The notes beneath the pieces were generated by a model. The model was not told where the DNA came from. It ran no database searches and saw only the letters and a program-made list of their open reading frames with translations. Made by a program: the position numbers and the translations under genes. DNA of 64,000 nucleotides from Bacteroidales bacterium (GTDB taxonomy: Bacteria; Bacteroidota; Bacteroidia; Bacteroidales; Muribaculaceae). Where the stretch lies: the NCBI GenBank assembly GCA_003150235.1, contig QAMW01000027.1, forward strand, positions 28,941 through 92,940, in the 5' to 3' direction. Of this stretch, positions 32,915-42,390 are shown piece after piece; the stretch's first letter is position 1, and each line of letters begins with the position of its first letter.

Positions 32915-33874
32915 ATGATGCTTGGAAAAGTAAAGGATCGCGCGCTTGCCGGTATTCCGGCTACTATAGAGGAAGCGCTTGAACTGAATGAGCGTTATTC
33001 TGCCGATGAACTTGCTGATGCCGCCGATGAGGTGCGGCGTCGGTGGTGTGGTGATGTCATAGATACCTGCTCCATCGTGAATGCCCGTTCCGGCAGATGT
33101 TCTGAAGACTGTAAGTGGTGTGCTCAGTCACGCTGTCATCATACCGGAATAGATGAATATGACTTTGTTGGTGAGCAAGAGGCGTTACGTGCCGCCCGTC
33201 TTAACTGTGATGCCGGGATAAAACGCTATTCGCTTGTCACGAGCGGCAGAAAGGTCGCCCCCGGCGATATCGATAAATTCTGCGATGTTTACAGGAAGGT
33301 CGCGGAGGCGACAGATCTGTATATGTGTGCCTCGATGGGGCTGCTCAACCGTAATGAATTACAGGCGTTGTATGATGCCGGTGTGAAGCGTTACCATTGT
33401 AATCTTGAGACTTCATCCGACTATTTCCCGACTTTATGCAGTACCCACACTCATGCCGACAAACTGAAGACAATCGCCCTGGCGCGTGAAGTGGGCATGG
33501 AGGTGTGCTGCGGTGGAATTATAGGAATGGGCGAAACATTGCGTCAGCGCTTGATGCTTGCCGAAGAGGCACGTGAGGCGGGTGCGGTGTCGATTCCCGT
33601 AAACATATTGAATCCCATAAAGGGCACTGCTCTTCAGGATGTGCCGCTCATAGGCGAGGAGGAGATTGTGCGCACAGTCGCGCTGTTCCGCTTTATCGCG
33701 CCGAAACTGACACTGCGTTTTGCCGGAGGCAGGATGCGCCTTTCTAAAAAGACAATGGCGAGGGTGCTTCGTGGTGGAATGAACGGGGCGCTCATGGGCG
33801 ACATGCTCACCACTGTAGGTAATAGCGTAAATGAAGATAAAACTCTTTTCCGCGAATGTGGATATACGGAATAA
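32915..33874 (+). CDS. bioB: Biotin synthase
   Basis: 319 residues, normal length. The radical SAM cluster cysteines are Cys62, Cys66 and Cys69 in RCSEDCKWCAQS. CNLETS, GIIGMGET and the iron-sulfur ligands of the second cluster (Cys and RFAGGRM Arg) follow the BioB order. The enzyme inserts sulfur into dethiobiotin. Two adjacent ATG codons (32915 and 32918) make the exact start uncertain by one residue. No other bio genes are in the window. The esterase gene follows 25 nt later. Confidence 0.96.
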   Translation: MMLGKVKDRALAGIPATIEEALELNERYSADELADAADEVRRRWCGDVIDTCSIVNARSGRCSEDCKWCAQSRCHHTGIDEYDFVGEQEALRAARLNCDAGIKRYSLVTSGRKVAPGDIDKFCDVYRKVAEATDLYMCASMGLLNRNELQALYDAGVKRYHCNLETSSDYFPTLCSTHTHADKLKTIALAREVGMEVCCGGIIGMGETLRQRLMLAEEAREAGAVSIPVNILNPIKGTALQDVPLIGEEEIVRTVALFRFIAPKLTLRFAGGRMRLSKKTMARVLRGGMNGALMGDMLTTVGNSVNEDKTLFRECGYTE

Positions 33875-33899
33875 TACTTAACCAAAGATAAATATATCA

Positions 33900-35093
33900 A
33901 TGAAAAAGACAGTAATGATGGTGGCGGCTGCTCTTGCCGCATTTACCGTGTCAGCCCAGCAGGCATTATGGGATAAAGCTCCCGCAGTATCTCCAGAAGT
34001 TCATGGCGATAACACCGTGACTTTCCGCATTAATGCGCCTAAGGCTACGGATGTTAAAGTAACGGGCGATTTTCTGCCGACACGCAAGATTGACACTCCT
34101 TTCGGCACGTTTGACGCGCCGGGATACGCCGACCTTACACGCAATGCCGACGGTACATGGGAATACACTACAACCGCGCCGCTTGCTCCGGAACTTTACA
34201 GCTATACATTCATGGTCGACTCGTTGCGCATAAATGACCCTTCAAATGTATATCTGCTTCGCGACATATCATCGCTGTCTAATATTTTTATAATCGGAGG
34301 AGAACGCGCCGACCTGTACCGTGTTAACAAAGTGCCTCACGGGTCGGTGTCTAAAGTGTGGTATCATAACGATTCCCTTGACATGGACCGCCGTATGACA
34401 GTGTACACCCCTGCCGGTTACGAGAAGGGCGACAAGCGTTACCCGGTGCTTTATCTTTTGCATGGCATGGGTGGTGATGAAAATGCATGGAGCGAACTCG
34501 GCCGTGCTACACAGATTCTTGACAATCTTGTCGCGCAAGGGAAAGCCGAGCCGATGATTGTGGTGATGACCAACGGCAACATTTCACAGGAGGCTGCTCC
34601 CGGTGAAACCTCCGACGGGCTTCTTCAGCCGGTGGCACAGCGTCCGCGCACAATGGATGGCACTTTTGAGGCTACATTCCCTGAGGTGGTGAAGTTTGTC
34701 GATACGAATTATCGCACTATCCCGGAGAAAAGTTCCCGTGCTATCGCCGGACTCTCAATGGGCGGCTTTCACTCGCTGCATATTTCCAACGAATATCCCG
34801 ACCTGTTTGACTACGTAGGGCTATTCTCGGCAAAGATAATGCCGGGTGAAAATGCCACCTCGGAGGTATATGCCGATTTCCCCGGAAAACTTGCAGGTCA
34901 GTTTGGAAAGCATCCGAAGCTGTTCTGGGTCGCTATCGGCGACAAGGATTTCCTTTATGAGGAAAACCAGAAACTTCGCGAAGTGCTTGACACCAACGGA
35001 TACCCGTACACTTACTACGAATCGCCCGACGGTCACATCTGGAAAAACTGGCGCATCTACCTGACCGAATTTGTCCCGCAACTCTTCAAGTAA
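33900..35093 (+). CDS. Secreted esterase with N-terminal CBM48-like domain
   Basis: 397 residues. Signal peptide MKKTVMMVAAALAAFTVSAQ; an early-set/CBM48-like domain (about 30-130: TVTFRINAPKATDVKVTGDF) precedes an esterase-D-type alpha/beta hydrolase. Nucleophile Ser286 is in AIAGLSMGGFHS, the acid is probably Asp350 in AIGDKDFL, and His379 is in SPDGHIWKNW. LYLLHGMGGDENAWSE forms the oxyanion loop. This layout is typical of feruloyl or acetyl-xylan esterases of gut Bacteroidota, but with no polysaccharide locus nearby the substrate is open. Ends 3 nt before the convergent nhaA stop. Confidence 0.9.
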   Translation: MKKTVMMVAAALAAFTVSAQQALWDKAPAVSPEVHGDNTVTFRINAPKATDVKVTGDFLPTRKIDTPFGTFDAPGYADLTRNADGTWEYTTTAPLAPELYSYTFMVDSLRINDPSNVYLLRDISSLSNIFIIGGERADLYRVNKVPHGSVSKVWYHNDSLDMDRRMTVYTPAGYEKGDKRYPVLYLLHGMGGDENAWSELGRATQILDNLVAQGKAEPMIVVMTNGNISQEAAPGETSDGLLQPVAQRPRTMDGTFEATFPEVVKFVDTNYRTIPEKSSRAIAGLSMGGFHSLHISNEYPDLFDYVGLFSAKIMPGENATSEVYADFPGKLAGQFGKHPKLFWVAIGDKDFLYEENQKLREVLDTNGYPYTYYESPDGHIWKNWRIYLTEFVPQLFK

Positions 35094-35096
35094 GTG

Positions 35097-36500
35097 TCAG
35101 CATTCGTCGGTTTCGCTACAGGGAGTCTTGGGCAGATAATGATGGAGTAACAGGAATCCCAGGACTCCGGAGAGTAGTGACCCGACCACGATGCCGAGTT
35201 TGGCATTGTTGAGGAGTTCGAGCCCGTGAGCGCCCATGCTGCCAAATGACAGGTTAGCGATGAAGAGTGACACCGTGAACCCGATACCGCCGAGCATAGC
35301 GATGGATGCGATCATCTTCCAGTTGGTGTGGTCCGGTATCGGGGCGAGATGTAGTTTGACGGCACCCCATGTGAAAATAAATATACCGAGGAATTTGCCG
35401 AGTACGAGACCGCAGATTATGGCGAGACCAATGCCGCTCCAGATAGCCGACGGTTGCATGTGCCAAAGGCTTATGCCCGCATTGGCGAATGCGAAGACCG
35501 GTATGATAAGATAATTGACAACGGGATGCAACGAGTCCTCGAGATCCTGAAGTGGGGAAATCACTTTGTCGGATGCCGACTCTACCTGCTTCAGCCAGTC
35601 CATCTGGTCTTTGTTGAGTATCGAGCGGCGGTTGAGCAGTTCGTCATCCTCGGCATTGAAATGTGAGATTGAATTACGTATCATCTGCACATATTTCTTT
35701 GGTGCGAACACCGGGGTCGCCGGTATGCAGAACGCTACGAGCACTCCGGCTATGGTAGGGTGTATGCCGGAGTTTAGGAACAGGTACCAAACTCCCGTAC
35801 CTATGAGCAGATAGAATATCTTGCTCTGGATGCGGAATATGGAGCCGAGAAACAGTACACCCAGAAGTATCAGCGCATACACAATGAACATTATCTCGAT
35901 ATGTCCCGAGTAGAAGGCTGCTATCACGATGATGCCTCCGATATCGTCGACCACCGCGAGGGTGGTAAGGAATATTTTCAATGAAATAGGCACACGGCTT
36001 CCGAGCATCGCAAGGATACCGAGTGAAAACGCGATATCGGTTGCCATAGGGATTGCCGCGCCGTCGGCATAGTCGGTGCCATGACTAAGGAGCATGTAGA
36101 TCGATACCGGCACTATCATGCCGCCGATAGCGGCGATTATGGGTAGTAACGCCTGCTTGAATGAGCTTAGCTCGCCTACGAGTACCTCACGTTTTATCTC
36201 GAGCCCTATGGTGAAAAAGAAAATCGCCATGAGGGCGTCGTTGATAAACTGCAGCATGGTCATCGGGTGACCGGCATGACTGAATATGTTGAACGACCCT
36301 ACCTGCAGTCTTACTTCCTGATTCCAGAAGTCGTTATACAGGTCGCTGATACCCGGCAGGTTTGCCACGATTAGTGCCAGCACCGTGGCTCCGATAAGCA
36401 CGTTGCCTCCCGACGCATGACTTCTCAGCGCACGTTTTGCCGAGTAATACACTTTTGACGGGAAGGTCGGTGATTCATCATATTTTGAACTCATACTCAT
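35097..36500 (-). CDS. nhaA: Na+/H+ antiporter NhaA
   Basis: 467 residues, about 80 longer than Escherichia coli NhaA; the extra length includes a cytoplasmic loop (about 265-320) and the tails. The ion site is present as ATDIAFSLGIL and the paired aspartates VVDDIGGIIVIAAFYS. FFFTIGLEIKREVLVGE and GFTVSLFIANLSF are further family blocks. It exports Na+ in exchange for H+. It is 56 nt downstream of the glycerate kinase gene on the same strand; co-transcription is possible. Confidence 0.95.
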   Translation of the reverse strand: MSMSSKYDESPTFPSKVYYSAKRALRSHASGGNVLIGATVLALIVANLPGISDLYNDFWNQEVRLQVGSFNIFSHAGHPMTMLQFINDALMAIFFFTIGLEIKREVLVGELSSFKQALLPIIAAIGGMIVPVSIYMLLSHGTDYADGAAIPMATDIAFSLGILAMLGSRVPISLKIFLTTLAVVDDIGGIIVIAAFYSGHIEIMFIVYALILLGVLFLGSIFRIQSKIFYLLIGTGVWYLFLNSGIHPTIAGVLVAFCIPATPVFAPKKYVQMIRNSISHFNAEDDELLNRRSILNKDQMDWLKQVESASDKVISPLQDLEDSLHPVVNYLIIPVFAFANAGISLWHMQPSAIWSGIGLAIICGLVLGKFLGIFIFTWGAVKLHLAPIPDHTNWKMIASIAMLGGIGFTVSLFIANLSFGSMGAHGLELLNNAKLGIVVGSLLSGVLGFLLLHHYLPKTPCSETDEC

Positions 36501-36556
36501 AGTTGAAGCAATAAATAGTCATTACTTCACTATAACAATCAAAACATTAAACCTGT

Positions 36557-37606
36557 TTATGACGTGTGGAGTGTCCGTAATATGTCGGGAAGACGGTTGG
36601 CGATTGCCTCTTTTAGCCGCCATGCCGCCACTTCGGGCGTAATGGGGTTGACATCGCGCGGCTCGTATCGGTCAGCGGAGATAATTTCTGTGAAATATGG
36701 GGTAAGGAGGCATCCGGGCTCCACGCATCCGCCGACGGCAATGACCGGAGTGCCATGTTTCCGGCGGTACCCGATAAAATAGGAGAGGACTTTCCCCATT
36801 GCCGACTGGCAGTCGATTCGTCCTTCGCCGGTGATGATGATATCTGGATTCAGACGGCTGATTCGTGACCCTGCTACCACATCAACCCCCGGACAGAGCT
36901 TGCCGCCGATTGACAGGATGGCAAATCCGAGACCACCTGCCGCGCCGGCTCCGGGTGTGTCGGGATTCCCGCCCGGCATCATGCTTGCAGCTTTACGCAA
37001 CCGCTTTTCAAGAAGTTCCATGTCATCGGGAGTCGCCCCTTTCTGCGGGGCGAATGTTAGGGCGGAGGGTCTGCCATCCGCAGCAAGCAGCGGTACTCCG
37101 GCATCGTAAAGCCCTACTACGGAGGGAACCGGCACTTTATTGCGGGCGAGGTAAAATACCATTCCCATGCCGCCGTCGCAGGTTGCCGTGCCTCCAAGAC
37201 CGATAAACGCCGAGTTTAAAAACTCATGACGTTGCATGACAATGTGCAGCAACTCGCCGACCGGTGCCGATGACGAGTGCATGACATCACGTTTTTCAGG
37301 GGGAATCAATGTAAGTCCTATCGCTGTTGCCGAGTCAAACAGCACAGCGCGCTCAGCTTCGCTGTAATAATATGTGGCTTTTGTCATGGGGAGTCCCGGC
37401 AACGGTGGGTGTACAAGTGCCGCGTGACGGGTAAATCCCATCTCTTTCGCGAGTATTGCCGCCGTGCCTTCTCCTCCATCCGCCATCGTGACGAGATGTA
37501 TCTCTGCATCGGGACATGCCTCAAGCACTCCTTCACGAAGAGCCTCGGCTGCTTCGGCAGAGGTGAGGGTGCCTTTGTATTTGTCGGGGGCGATGACTAT
37601 TCGCAT
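36557..37606 (-). CDS. Glycerate kinase (GarK/GlxK family)
   Basis: 349 residues. MRIVIAPDKYKGTLTSAEAAEALREG is the family N-terminus, MADGGEGT the nucleotide/substrate loop, and GLGGTATCDGGMGM plus PGAGAAGGLGFA and ITGEGRIDCQSAMGK the other conserved blocks. Phosphorylates D-glycerate, to 2-phosphoglycerate in this class. It starts 24 nt after the lepA stop, so it is likely in the lepA transcript. Confidence 0.93.
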   Translation of the reverse strand: MRIVIAPDKYKGTLTSAEAAEALREGVLEACPDAEIHLVTMADGGEGTAAILAKEMGFTRHAALVHPPLPGLPMTKATYYYSEAERAVLFDSATAIGLTLIPPEKRDVMHSSSAPVGELLHIVMQRHEFLNSAFIGLGGTATCDGGMGMVFYLARNKVPVPSVVGLYDAGVPLLAADGRPSALTFAPQKGATPDDMELLEKRLRKAASMMPGGNPDTPGAGAAGGLGFAILSIGGKLCPGVDVVAGSRISRLNPDIIITGEGRIDCQSAMGKVLSYFIGYRRKHGTPVIAVGGCVEPGCLLTPYFTEIISADRYEPRDVNPITPEVAAWRLKEAIANRLPDILRTLHTS

Positions 37607-37630
37607 GACGCCTGTGATGTCACTATTATG

Positions 37631-39418
37631 TCAGTCGAGTTTAAGCACGGCGAGGAATGCTTTCTGCGGCACTTCCACCGAGCCTATCTGCTTCATGCGC
37701 TTCTTTCCCTTTTTCTGCTTTTCAAGCAGCTTGCGCTTACGGGAGATATCGCCGCCGTAACACTTCGCGGTCACATCCTTGCGCACCGCCTTGATGGTCT
37801 CGCGGGCGATGATTTTTGCCCCTATCGCCGCCTGTATGGCTATATCAAACTGCTGGCGCGGGATAAGTTCTTTCAGCTTCTCACACATACGGCGCCCGAA
37901 GGTGACGGCGTTGTCGGCATGGGTAAGGGTACTCAGAGCGTCGACACTCTCGCCGTTGAGCAGAATGTCGAGCTTCACGAGGCGTGACTCGCGGAAATCG
38001 TGGATGTGGTAGTCAAACGATGCGTATCCCTTAGAGATTGACTTCAGTTTGTCGTAGAAGTCGATGACAATCTCTCCCAGCGGCATGTCGAAAGTAAGCT
38101 CGATGCGGTTGCCCGATATATATTCCTGCTTGACAAGTTCGCCGCGTTTGCCGAGACAGAGGGTCATGATCGGACCGATGAAGTCGGCGGCGGTTATGAT
38201 TGACGCCCTGATATATGGCTCTTCGATATGGTCTATGAGAGTAGGGTCGGGGAGACCTGACGGGTTGTGTACCTCGGTCATCTCGCCTTTTTTGTCATAT
38301 ACGCGGTACGATACGTTTGGCACGGTGGTGATTACATCCATGTCAAATTCCCTGCCGAGACGCTCCTGGATAATCTCCATGTGGAGCAGACCGAGGAAGC
38401 CGCAGCGGAAACCGAATCCGAGTGCCATCGATGACTCCGGCTGGAACGTCAGCGACGCATCGTTAAGCTGTAGCTTTTCAAGCGATGCGCGAAGGTTTTC
38501 AAAATCTTCGGTCTCGATGGGATATACTCCGGCAAACACCATCGGCTTTACTTCCTCAAATCCTTCAATCGCCTTGTCACATGGATTGTTGACATGGGTG
38601 ATTGTGTCGCCTACACGTACCTCGCGCGATGTCTTTATGCCGGAAATTATGTAGCCCACATTGCCTGCTGAAAGCTCCTCGCGTGGCGACATGTCCATTT
38701 TCAGCACACCGATTTCATCGGCATGGTATTCTTTTCCGGTAGACACGAATTTTACAAAGTCATTCTTCCGGATTGTGCCGTTGATAATTTTATAGTAGGC
38801 GATAATCCCCCGGAACGGATTGAACACCGAGTCGAAGATAAGTGCCTGGAGTGGTGCCTCAGGATCGCCTTTCGGTGCGGGTACGCGGTCGATGATGGCT
38901 TTTAGTATTTCCGGGATGCCGATACCGGTTTTTCCTGATGCGCGGATAATTTCTTCCGGCTTGCAGCCGAGCAGGTCGACAATCTGGTCTTCGACTTCAT
39001 CAGGTTTCGCGCTGTCAAGGTCGACTTTATTGATTACCGGGATTATCTCAAGGTCATTGTCGATAGCCATGTACAGGTTGGAGATGGTCTGTGCCTGGAT
39101 GCCCTGCGAGGCATCGACGATAAGAAGGGCGCCTTCACATGCCGCTATGGAGCGTGACACTTCGTAGGAAAAGTCGACGTGTCCCGGAGTGTCGATAAGA
39201 TTCAATATATATTTTTCGCCGTCAAGAGAGTATTCCATCTGTATGGCGTGGCTCTTGATTGTGATTCCTCGTTCACGTTCAAGCTCCATGTCGTCAAGCA
39301 CCTGGGCTTCCATGTCTTTTGCGGAGATGGTGTTGGTGTACTCAAGCAACCTGTCGGCAAGTGTGCTCTTGCCGTGGTCGATATGGGCGATGATACAGAA
39401 ATTGCGTATACGTTTCAT
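37631..39418 (-). CDS. lepA: Elongation factor 4 (LepA), ribosome back-translocating GTPase
   Basis: About 595 residues from ATG 39418 (MKRIRNFCIIAHIDHGKSTLADR); an in-frame TTG at 39427 is inside the -7 box and is rejected. G1 AHIDHGKST, G2 region RERGITIKS, G3 DTPGHVDF and G4 NKVDL are intact, followed by EF-G-like domains and the LepA-specific C-terminus (QKKGKKRMKQIGSVEVPQKAFLAVLK). It has a very good promoter: TTTG, 20 nt, TAATTTTG, only 6 nt before the start codon. Glycerate kinase follows. Confidence 0.97.
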   Translation of the reverse strand: MKRIRNFCIIAHIDHGKSTLADRLLEYTNTISAKDMEAQVLDDMELERERGITIKSHAIQMEYSLDGEKYILNLIDTPGHVDFSYEVSRSIAACEGALLIVDASQGIQAQTISNLYMAIDNDLEIIPVINKVDLDSAKPDEVEDQIVDLLGCKPEEIIRASGKTGIGIPEILKAIIDRVPAPKGDPEAPLQALIFDSVFNPFRGIIAYYKIINGTIRKNDFVKFVSTGKEYHADEIGVLKMDMSPREELSAGNVGYIISGIKTSREVRVGDTITHVNNPCDKAIEGFEEVKPMVFAGVYPIETEDFENLRASLEKLQLNDASLTFQPESSMALGFGFRCGFLGLLHMEIIQERLGREFDMDVITTVPNVSYRVYDKKGEMTEVHNPSGLPDPTLIDHIEEPYIRASIITAADFIGPIMTLCLGKRGELVKQEYISGNRIELTFDMPLGEIVIDFYDKLKSISKGYASFDYHIHDFRESRLVKLDILLNGESVDALSTLTHADNAVTFGRRMCEKLKELIPRQQFDIAIQAAIGAKIIARETIKAVRKDVTAKCYGGDISRKRKLLEKQKKGKKRMKQIGSVEVPQKAFLAVLKLD

Positions 39419-39424
39419 AGTCTG

Positions 39425-39456
39425 CAAAATTACGGAAAAAGCGTGGAATATGCAAA
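39425..39456 (-). promoter_or_regulatory. Promoter of lepA (-33 TTTG, 20 nt, -7 TAATTTTG)
   Basis: Minus strand: TTTG at 39456-39453 and TAATTTTG at 39432-39425, separated by exactly 20 nt, matching the Bacteroidota housekeeping promoter. The -7 box ends 6 nt before the lepA ATG, so a leaderless or nearly leaderless transcript is expected. The -33 element abuts the T-tract of the upstream terminator (39456-39487). Confidence 0.7.
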
Positions 39457-39487
39457 GAAAAAGGGAGCGCGGGTGGCGCGCTCCCTT
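39456..39487 (-). terminator. Terminator of the leucine-rich-repeat gene
   Basis: Minus-strand stem of 11 base pairs (39477-39487 with 39461-39471, 5-nt loop) followed by TTTTTCTTT. It ends the transcript coming from 40587 just before the lepA promoter, with which it shares bases. Confidence 0.8.
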
Positions 39488-39527
39488 GTGGGGTAAGAAG
39501 TTCCGCTATAAGCGGTGATCTCGTTTT

Positions 39528-40587
39528 TTAGTAGTTCCACTGGCAGGCAACCATGGTCAGGTTGTTGCAACCGATAGTACGGAAGTCAGTGATGTAGTTG
39601 TAGCGGCAGTTGATGTAGGTAAGAGCCTGGTCAAACGATACATCAAGCATCTGGAGCTGGTTGTTGTTGCAGATAAGACGCTGGAGGAAAGTCTGATTGC
39701 TGAGAGTCAGGCTGGTCAGGTCGTTGTAGCAGCAGTCAACATACTGCAGATTCGGGCAACCTTCAACGGTGAAGCTGGTCAAGTCGTTGTAAGAGCAAAC
39801 GATATCTATAAGATTCTGGCATTCGCGGAGGGCGAGTGAGTTCATGCGGTTGTCAGAGCAGATGAATGTGCTCAAGGTAGGCAGACCGGAGATAATCATA
39901 TTGCTGATTTCGTTGTCGTCGATGTTGAAATTCTGAAGATTCTCCACACCGAAGAGGTTGATGCTTGTCAGCTTGTTGTAGCCGCAGTAAAGGTTCTTAA
40001 GAGCCGCGCAACCTTCCACGTTCAATGCTTCAAGGTGACATCCCTGGCAGTTGAGGGTCTTGAGAGTGGTTGAGTTGGCAACGCTGAGTTCTACAAGCAG
40101 GTTGTTGGAGCAGTTAAGGTTGGTCAACAGCGGTGTACCGGTGATATCGATGTCGGTCAGTCTGTTGCGATAGACCTTGATGTCTCTAAGAGCGCTGTTG
40201 TCTTTAAGCGTAAGGGTTGAGAGCTTGTTGCGTGATGCGTTAAGTTCTGTAAGAGCTGCATCGCCTGCTACTGAAAGAGAAGTGAGGGCGTTACGTGACA
40301 CATCCACTTTGGTAAGTGCGGTAAACCCTGAAAGGTCAAGGTCGCCTGCAAGATGCTTGTCTTTCCATTCGATAGCGGTCACTCTGCCGTTGGCGACGGT
40401 AACGCCTTCCCATGTTGCGGGCGATTTGAGATCAGTGATTTTCAGTGCGGTTGCATTTGTCCCACCTTTTTCAGCCGGCTGTGACAAGAAATTCTGCAGC
40501 TGTTTCACCTCGTTTTTGTCCATCTTCTGTGCGAAAGCAGTCACACTACCCAGCATGAGAGCAATCATAAATAATGCTTTTTTTCAT
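39528..40587 (-). CDS. Secreted leucine-rich-repeat protein; signal peptide frameshifted at a poly-A tract
   Basis: The open frame 40568-39528 codes 346 residues: the end of a signal peptide (MIALMLGSVTAFAQ), a short helical part, then about twelve 21-22-residue leucine-rich repeats of the form L..LN.S.N.LT.L...G...L, ending in VACQWNY. In frame with it the expected basic signal-peptide start is missing. An ATG at 40587-40585 is followed by seven A (40584-40578); with six A it would read MKKALFMIALMLGSVTAFAQ, a perfect signal peptide, but as written it reads 13 codons to a stop. Either a sequencing slip, a phase-variable start, or slippage during transcription. Likely cell-surface or periplasmic binding protein. 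Confidence 0.8.
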
Positions 40588-40754
40588 AAACTTTGAAATA
40601 GTTGAGTTTAATAATGTTGTTTTATTCCTTAAACAAAGTGCAACTGTAAAAGTTTACGAAAATTAGATAATATGAAGCTTATTAAAATGTCCGGTTTTGC
40701 TGCGGGTGGCTTCAATACTAAGGTTTTGTGAAATGTTAAAATTAACGCATGGCA

Positions 40755-42305
40755 TTAAAACGGGGCAGGGGCGTCATCAGGTGCGGCAAGGAAGTCGGCG
40801 GTGCCACCTGAGAAAGGCGACGGGTTGCCGAGATCGGCAGGCTGCATGTCATTGAGCTTTGACCCGACTGTCCCGGTGGAGAATCCGGTGTCTTCCTCAT
40901 CCCAGTTCTCGAATCGCGCAAATTTTGCCTTGAACCGCATCTTAACGTCGTCGACCGAGCCTGAACGGTGTTTTGCCACGATAAACTCCGCAAGTCCGCG
41001 GATATCGTTTCCCGATGCATCTTCCGATGAGCGGGTATAATACTCCGGGCGATGGATGAAGCACACGATGTCGGCATCCTGCTCGATGGCTCCCGATTCA
41101 CGAAGGTCGCTCAGCTGAGGGCGTTTGCCGTCGCCGCCCTGTCGCGACTCTACGGAGCGGTTAAGCTGCGACAATGCGACGATAGGTATGTTTAACTCCT
41201 TGGCAAGCTGTTTCAGCGAACGGGAAATCATACTCACTTCCTGCTCTCGGCTGCCGAATTTCATACCCGATGCGTTCATGAGCTGAAGATAGTCGATTAT
41301 TATAAATTTCACCTGGTGCTCGCGCACAAGACGTCGCGCCTTGGTACGCAGCTCGAATATCGACAGTGAAGGGGTGTCGTCGATATATAGCGGCGCGCTG
41401 AAAAGGTGCTTTACGCGGGTCATCAGCTGATCCCACTCCATAGGGGTGAGTTGTCCTGACTTTATCTTTTGGCTCTCCAGCTCACACACATTGCTTATCA
41501 GACGGTTGACAAGCTGGAGATTGGACATTTCAAGCGAGAATATGGCGACGGGGGTATTGTAGTTAACCGCCATGTTCTTAGCCATGGAGAGCACGAATGC
41601 GGTCTTTCCCATCGCCGGGCGTGCCGCGATGATGATGAGGTCGGAGTTCTGCCACCCCGAGGTAAGTTTGTCAAGCTCATGATAGCCTGATTCAAGACCG
41701 CTTAATCCCGATGTGCGGTTGGCGGCTGCCTGAATCTGCTCGATTGCCTGACTTATGACCGGGTCAATCTGAGTGACATCTTTCTTTACGTTGCGCTGTG
41801 ATATCTCAAAGAGTTTTCCTTCAGCTTCCTGCAACAGGTCGTCGACATCGTTACTCTCGTCAAACGCTTTTCCCTCGATTGAAGAGGCAAATGATATAAG
41901 TTCGCGCGCGAGATATTTCTGCGCGACTATTCGTGCGTGAAACTCGACATGTGCTCCCGAGGCAACGCGTGAGGTAAGCTCCGAGATGACCACCGGACCG
42001 CCTATTTCCTCAAGTGTGTTGTTGAGTCGCAGTTGCTCCACGACGGTAAGCATGTCGATAGGCTTCTGTGATGCACCGAGACTCTGGATTGCCTCGTAGA
42101 TACGCTGGTGGGCGGGTTCATAGAAACATTCCGGTTTAAGAATGTCGCACACTGTGGTATAAGCGTCCTTTTCAAGCATCAGGGCACCGAGTACCGCTTC
42201 TTCCACATCCTTGTCCTGTGGCATTACTCTGCCTCCGGTGTCGTAAAGCGATTGATGACGGGGCTTGTTACGCCCCTGTGTATATGATTGATTGTTGTCT
42301 GCCAT
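40755..42305 (-). CDS. dnaB: Replicative DNA helicase DnaB
   Basis: About 516 residues from ATG 42305 (MADNNQSYTQGRNKPRHQ); a slightly longer frame starts with a non-ATG codon at 42323. The N-terminal DnaB domain (VEEAVLGALMLEKDAY) is followed by the RecA-like motor with Walker A ARPAMGKTAF, Walker B IIIDYLQLM and QLNRSVESR plus LSDLRESGAIEQDAD motifs. No intein. Unwinds DNA at the fork. It is divergent from the S9 peptidase gene; its -7 box is at 42321-42328. A 167-nt gap separates its stop from the leucine-rich-repeat gene. Confidence 0.97.
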   Translation of the reverse strand: MADNNQSYTQGRNKPRHQSLYDTGGRVMPQDKDVEEAVLGALMLEKDAYTTVCDILKPECFYEPAHQRIYEAIQSLGASQKPIDMLTVVEQLRLNNTLEEIGGPVVISELTSRVASGAHVEFHARIVAQKYLARELISFASSIEGKAFDESNDVDDLLQEAEGKLFEISQRNVKKDVTQIDPVISQAIEQIQAAANRTSGLSGLESGYHELDKLTSGWQNSDLIIIAARPAMGKTAFVLSMAKNMAVNYNTPVAIFSLEMSNLQLVNRLISNVCELESQKIKSGQLTPMEWDQLMTRVKHLFSAPLYIDDTPSLSIFELRTKARRLVREHQVKFIIIDYLQLMNASGMKFGSREQEVSMISRSLKQLAKELNIPIVALSQLNRSVESRQGGDGKRPQLSDLRESGAIEQDADIVCFIHRPEYYTRSSEDASGNDIRGLAEFIVAKHRSGSVDDVKMRFKAKFARFENWDEEDTGFSTGTVGSKLNDMQPADLGNPSPFSGGTADFLAAPDDAPAPF

Positions 42306-42313
42306 AATTGTTG

Positions 42314-42348
42314 TTTGATGCAAAATTAGCGAATTATTGCTATATTTG
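42314..42348 (+). promoter_or_regulatory. Candidate promoter for S9 peptidase gene
   Basis: TTTG at 42314-42317 and TATATTTG at 42341-42348 with a 23-nt spacer, slightly longer than the usual 19-21. The leader to ATG 42391 would be about 40 nt. Confidence 0.5.
42321..42328 (-). promoter_or_regulatory. Candidate -7 box for dnaB
   Basis: Minus-strand TAATTTTG, matching TAnnTTTG, 15 nt before the dnaB ATG. It overlaps the spacer of the divergent S9 peptidase promoter, so the two promoters probably compete. Confidence 0.5.
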
Positions 42349-42390
42349 CATTATCAAAAAGCGGTAACTTTTAAATAATTATTTACATAT

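Noticed and set aside
37277..37987. 236-residue plus-strand ORF
   Set aside because: Antisense across the glycerate kinase start and lepA end; both real genes have strong motifs.
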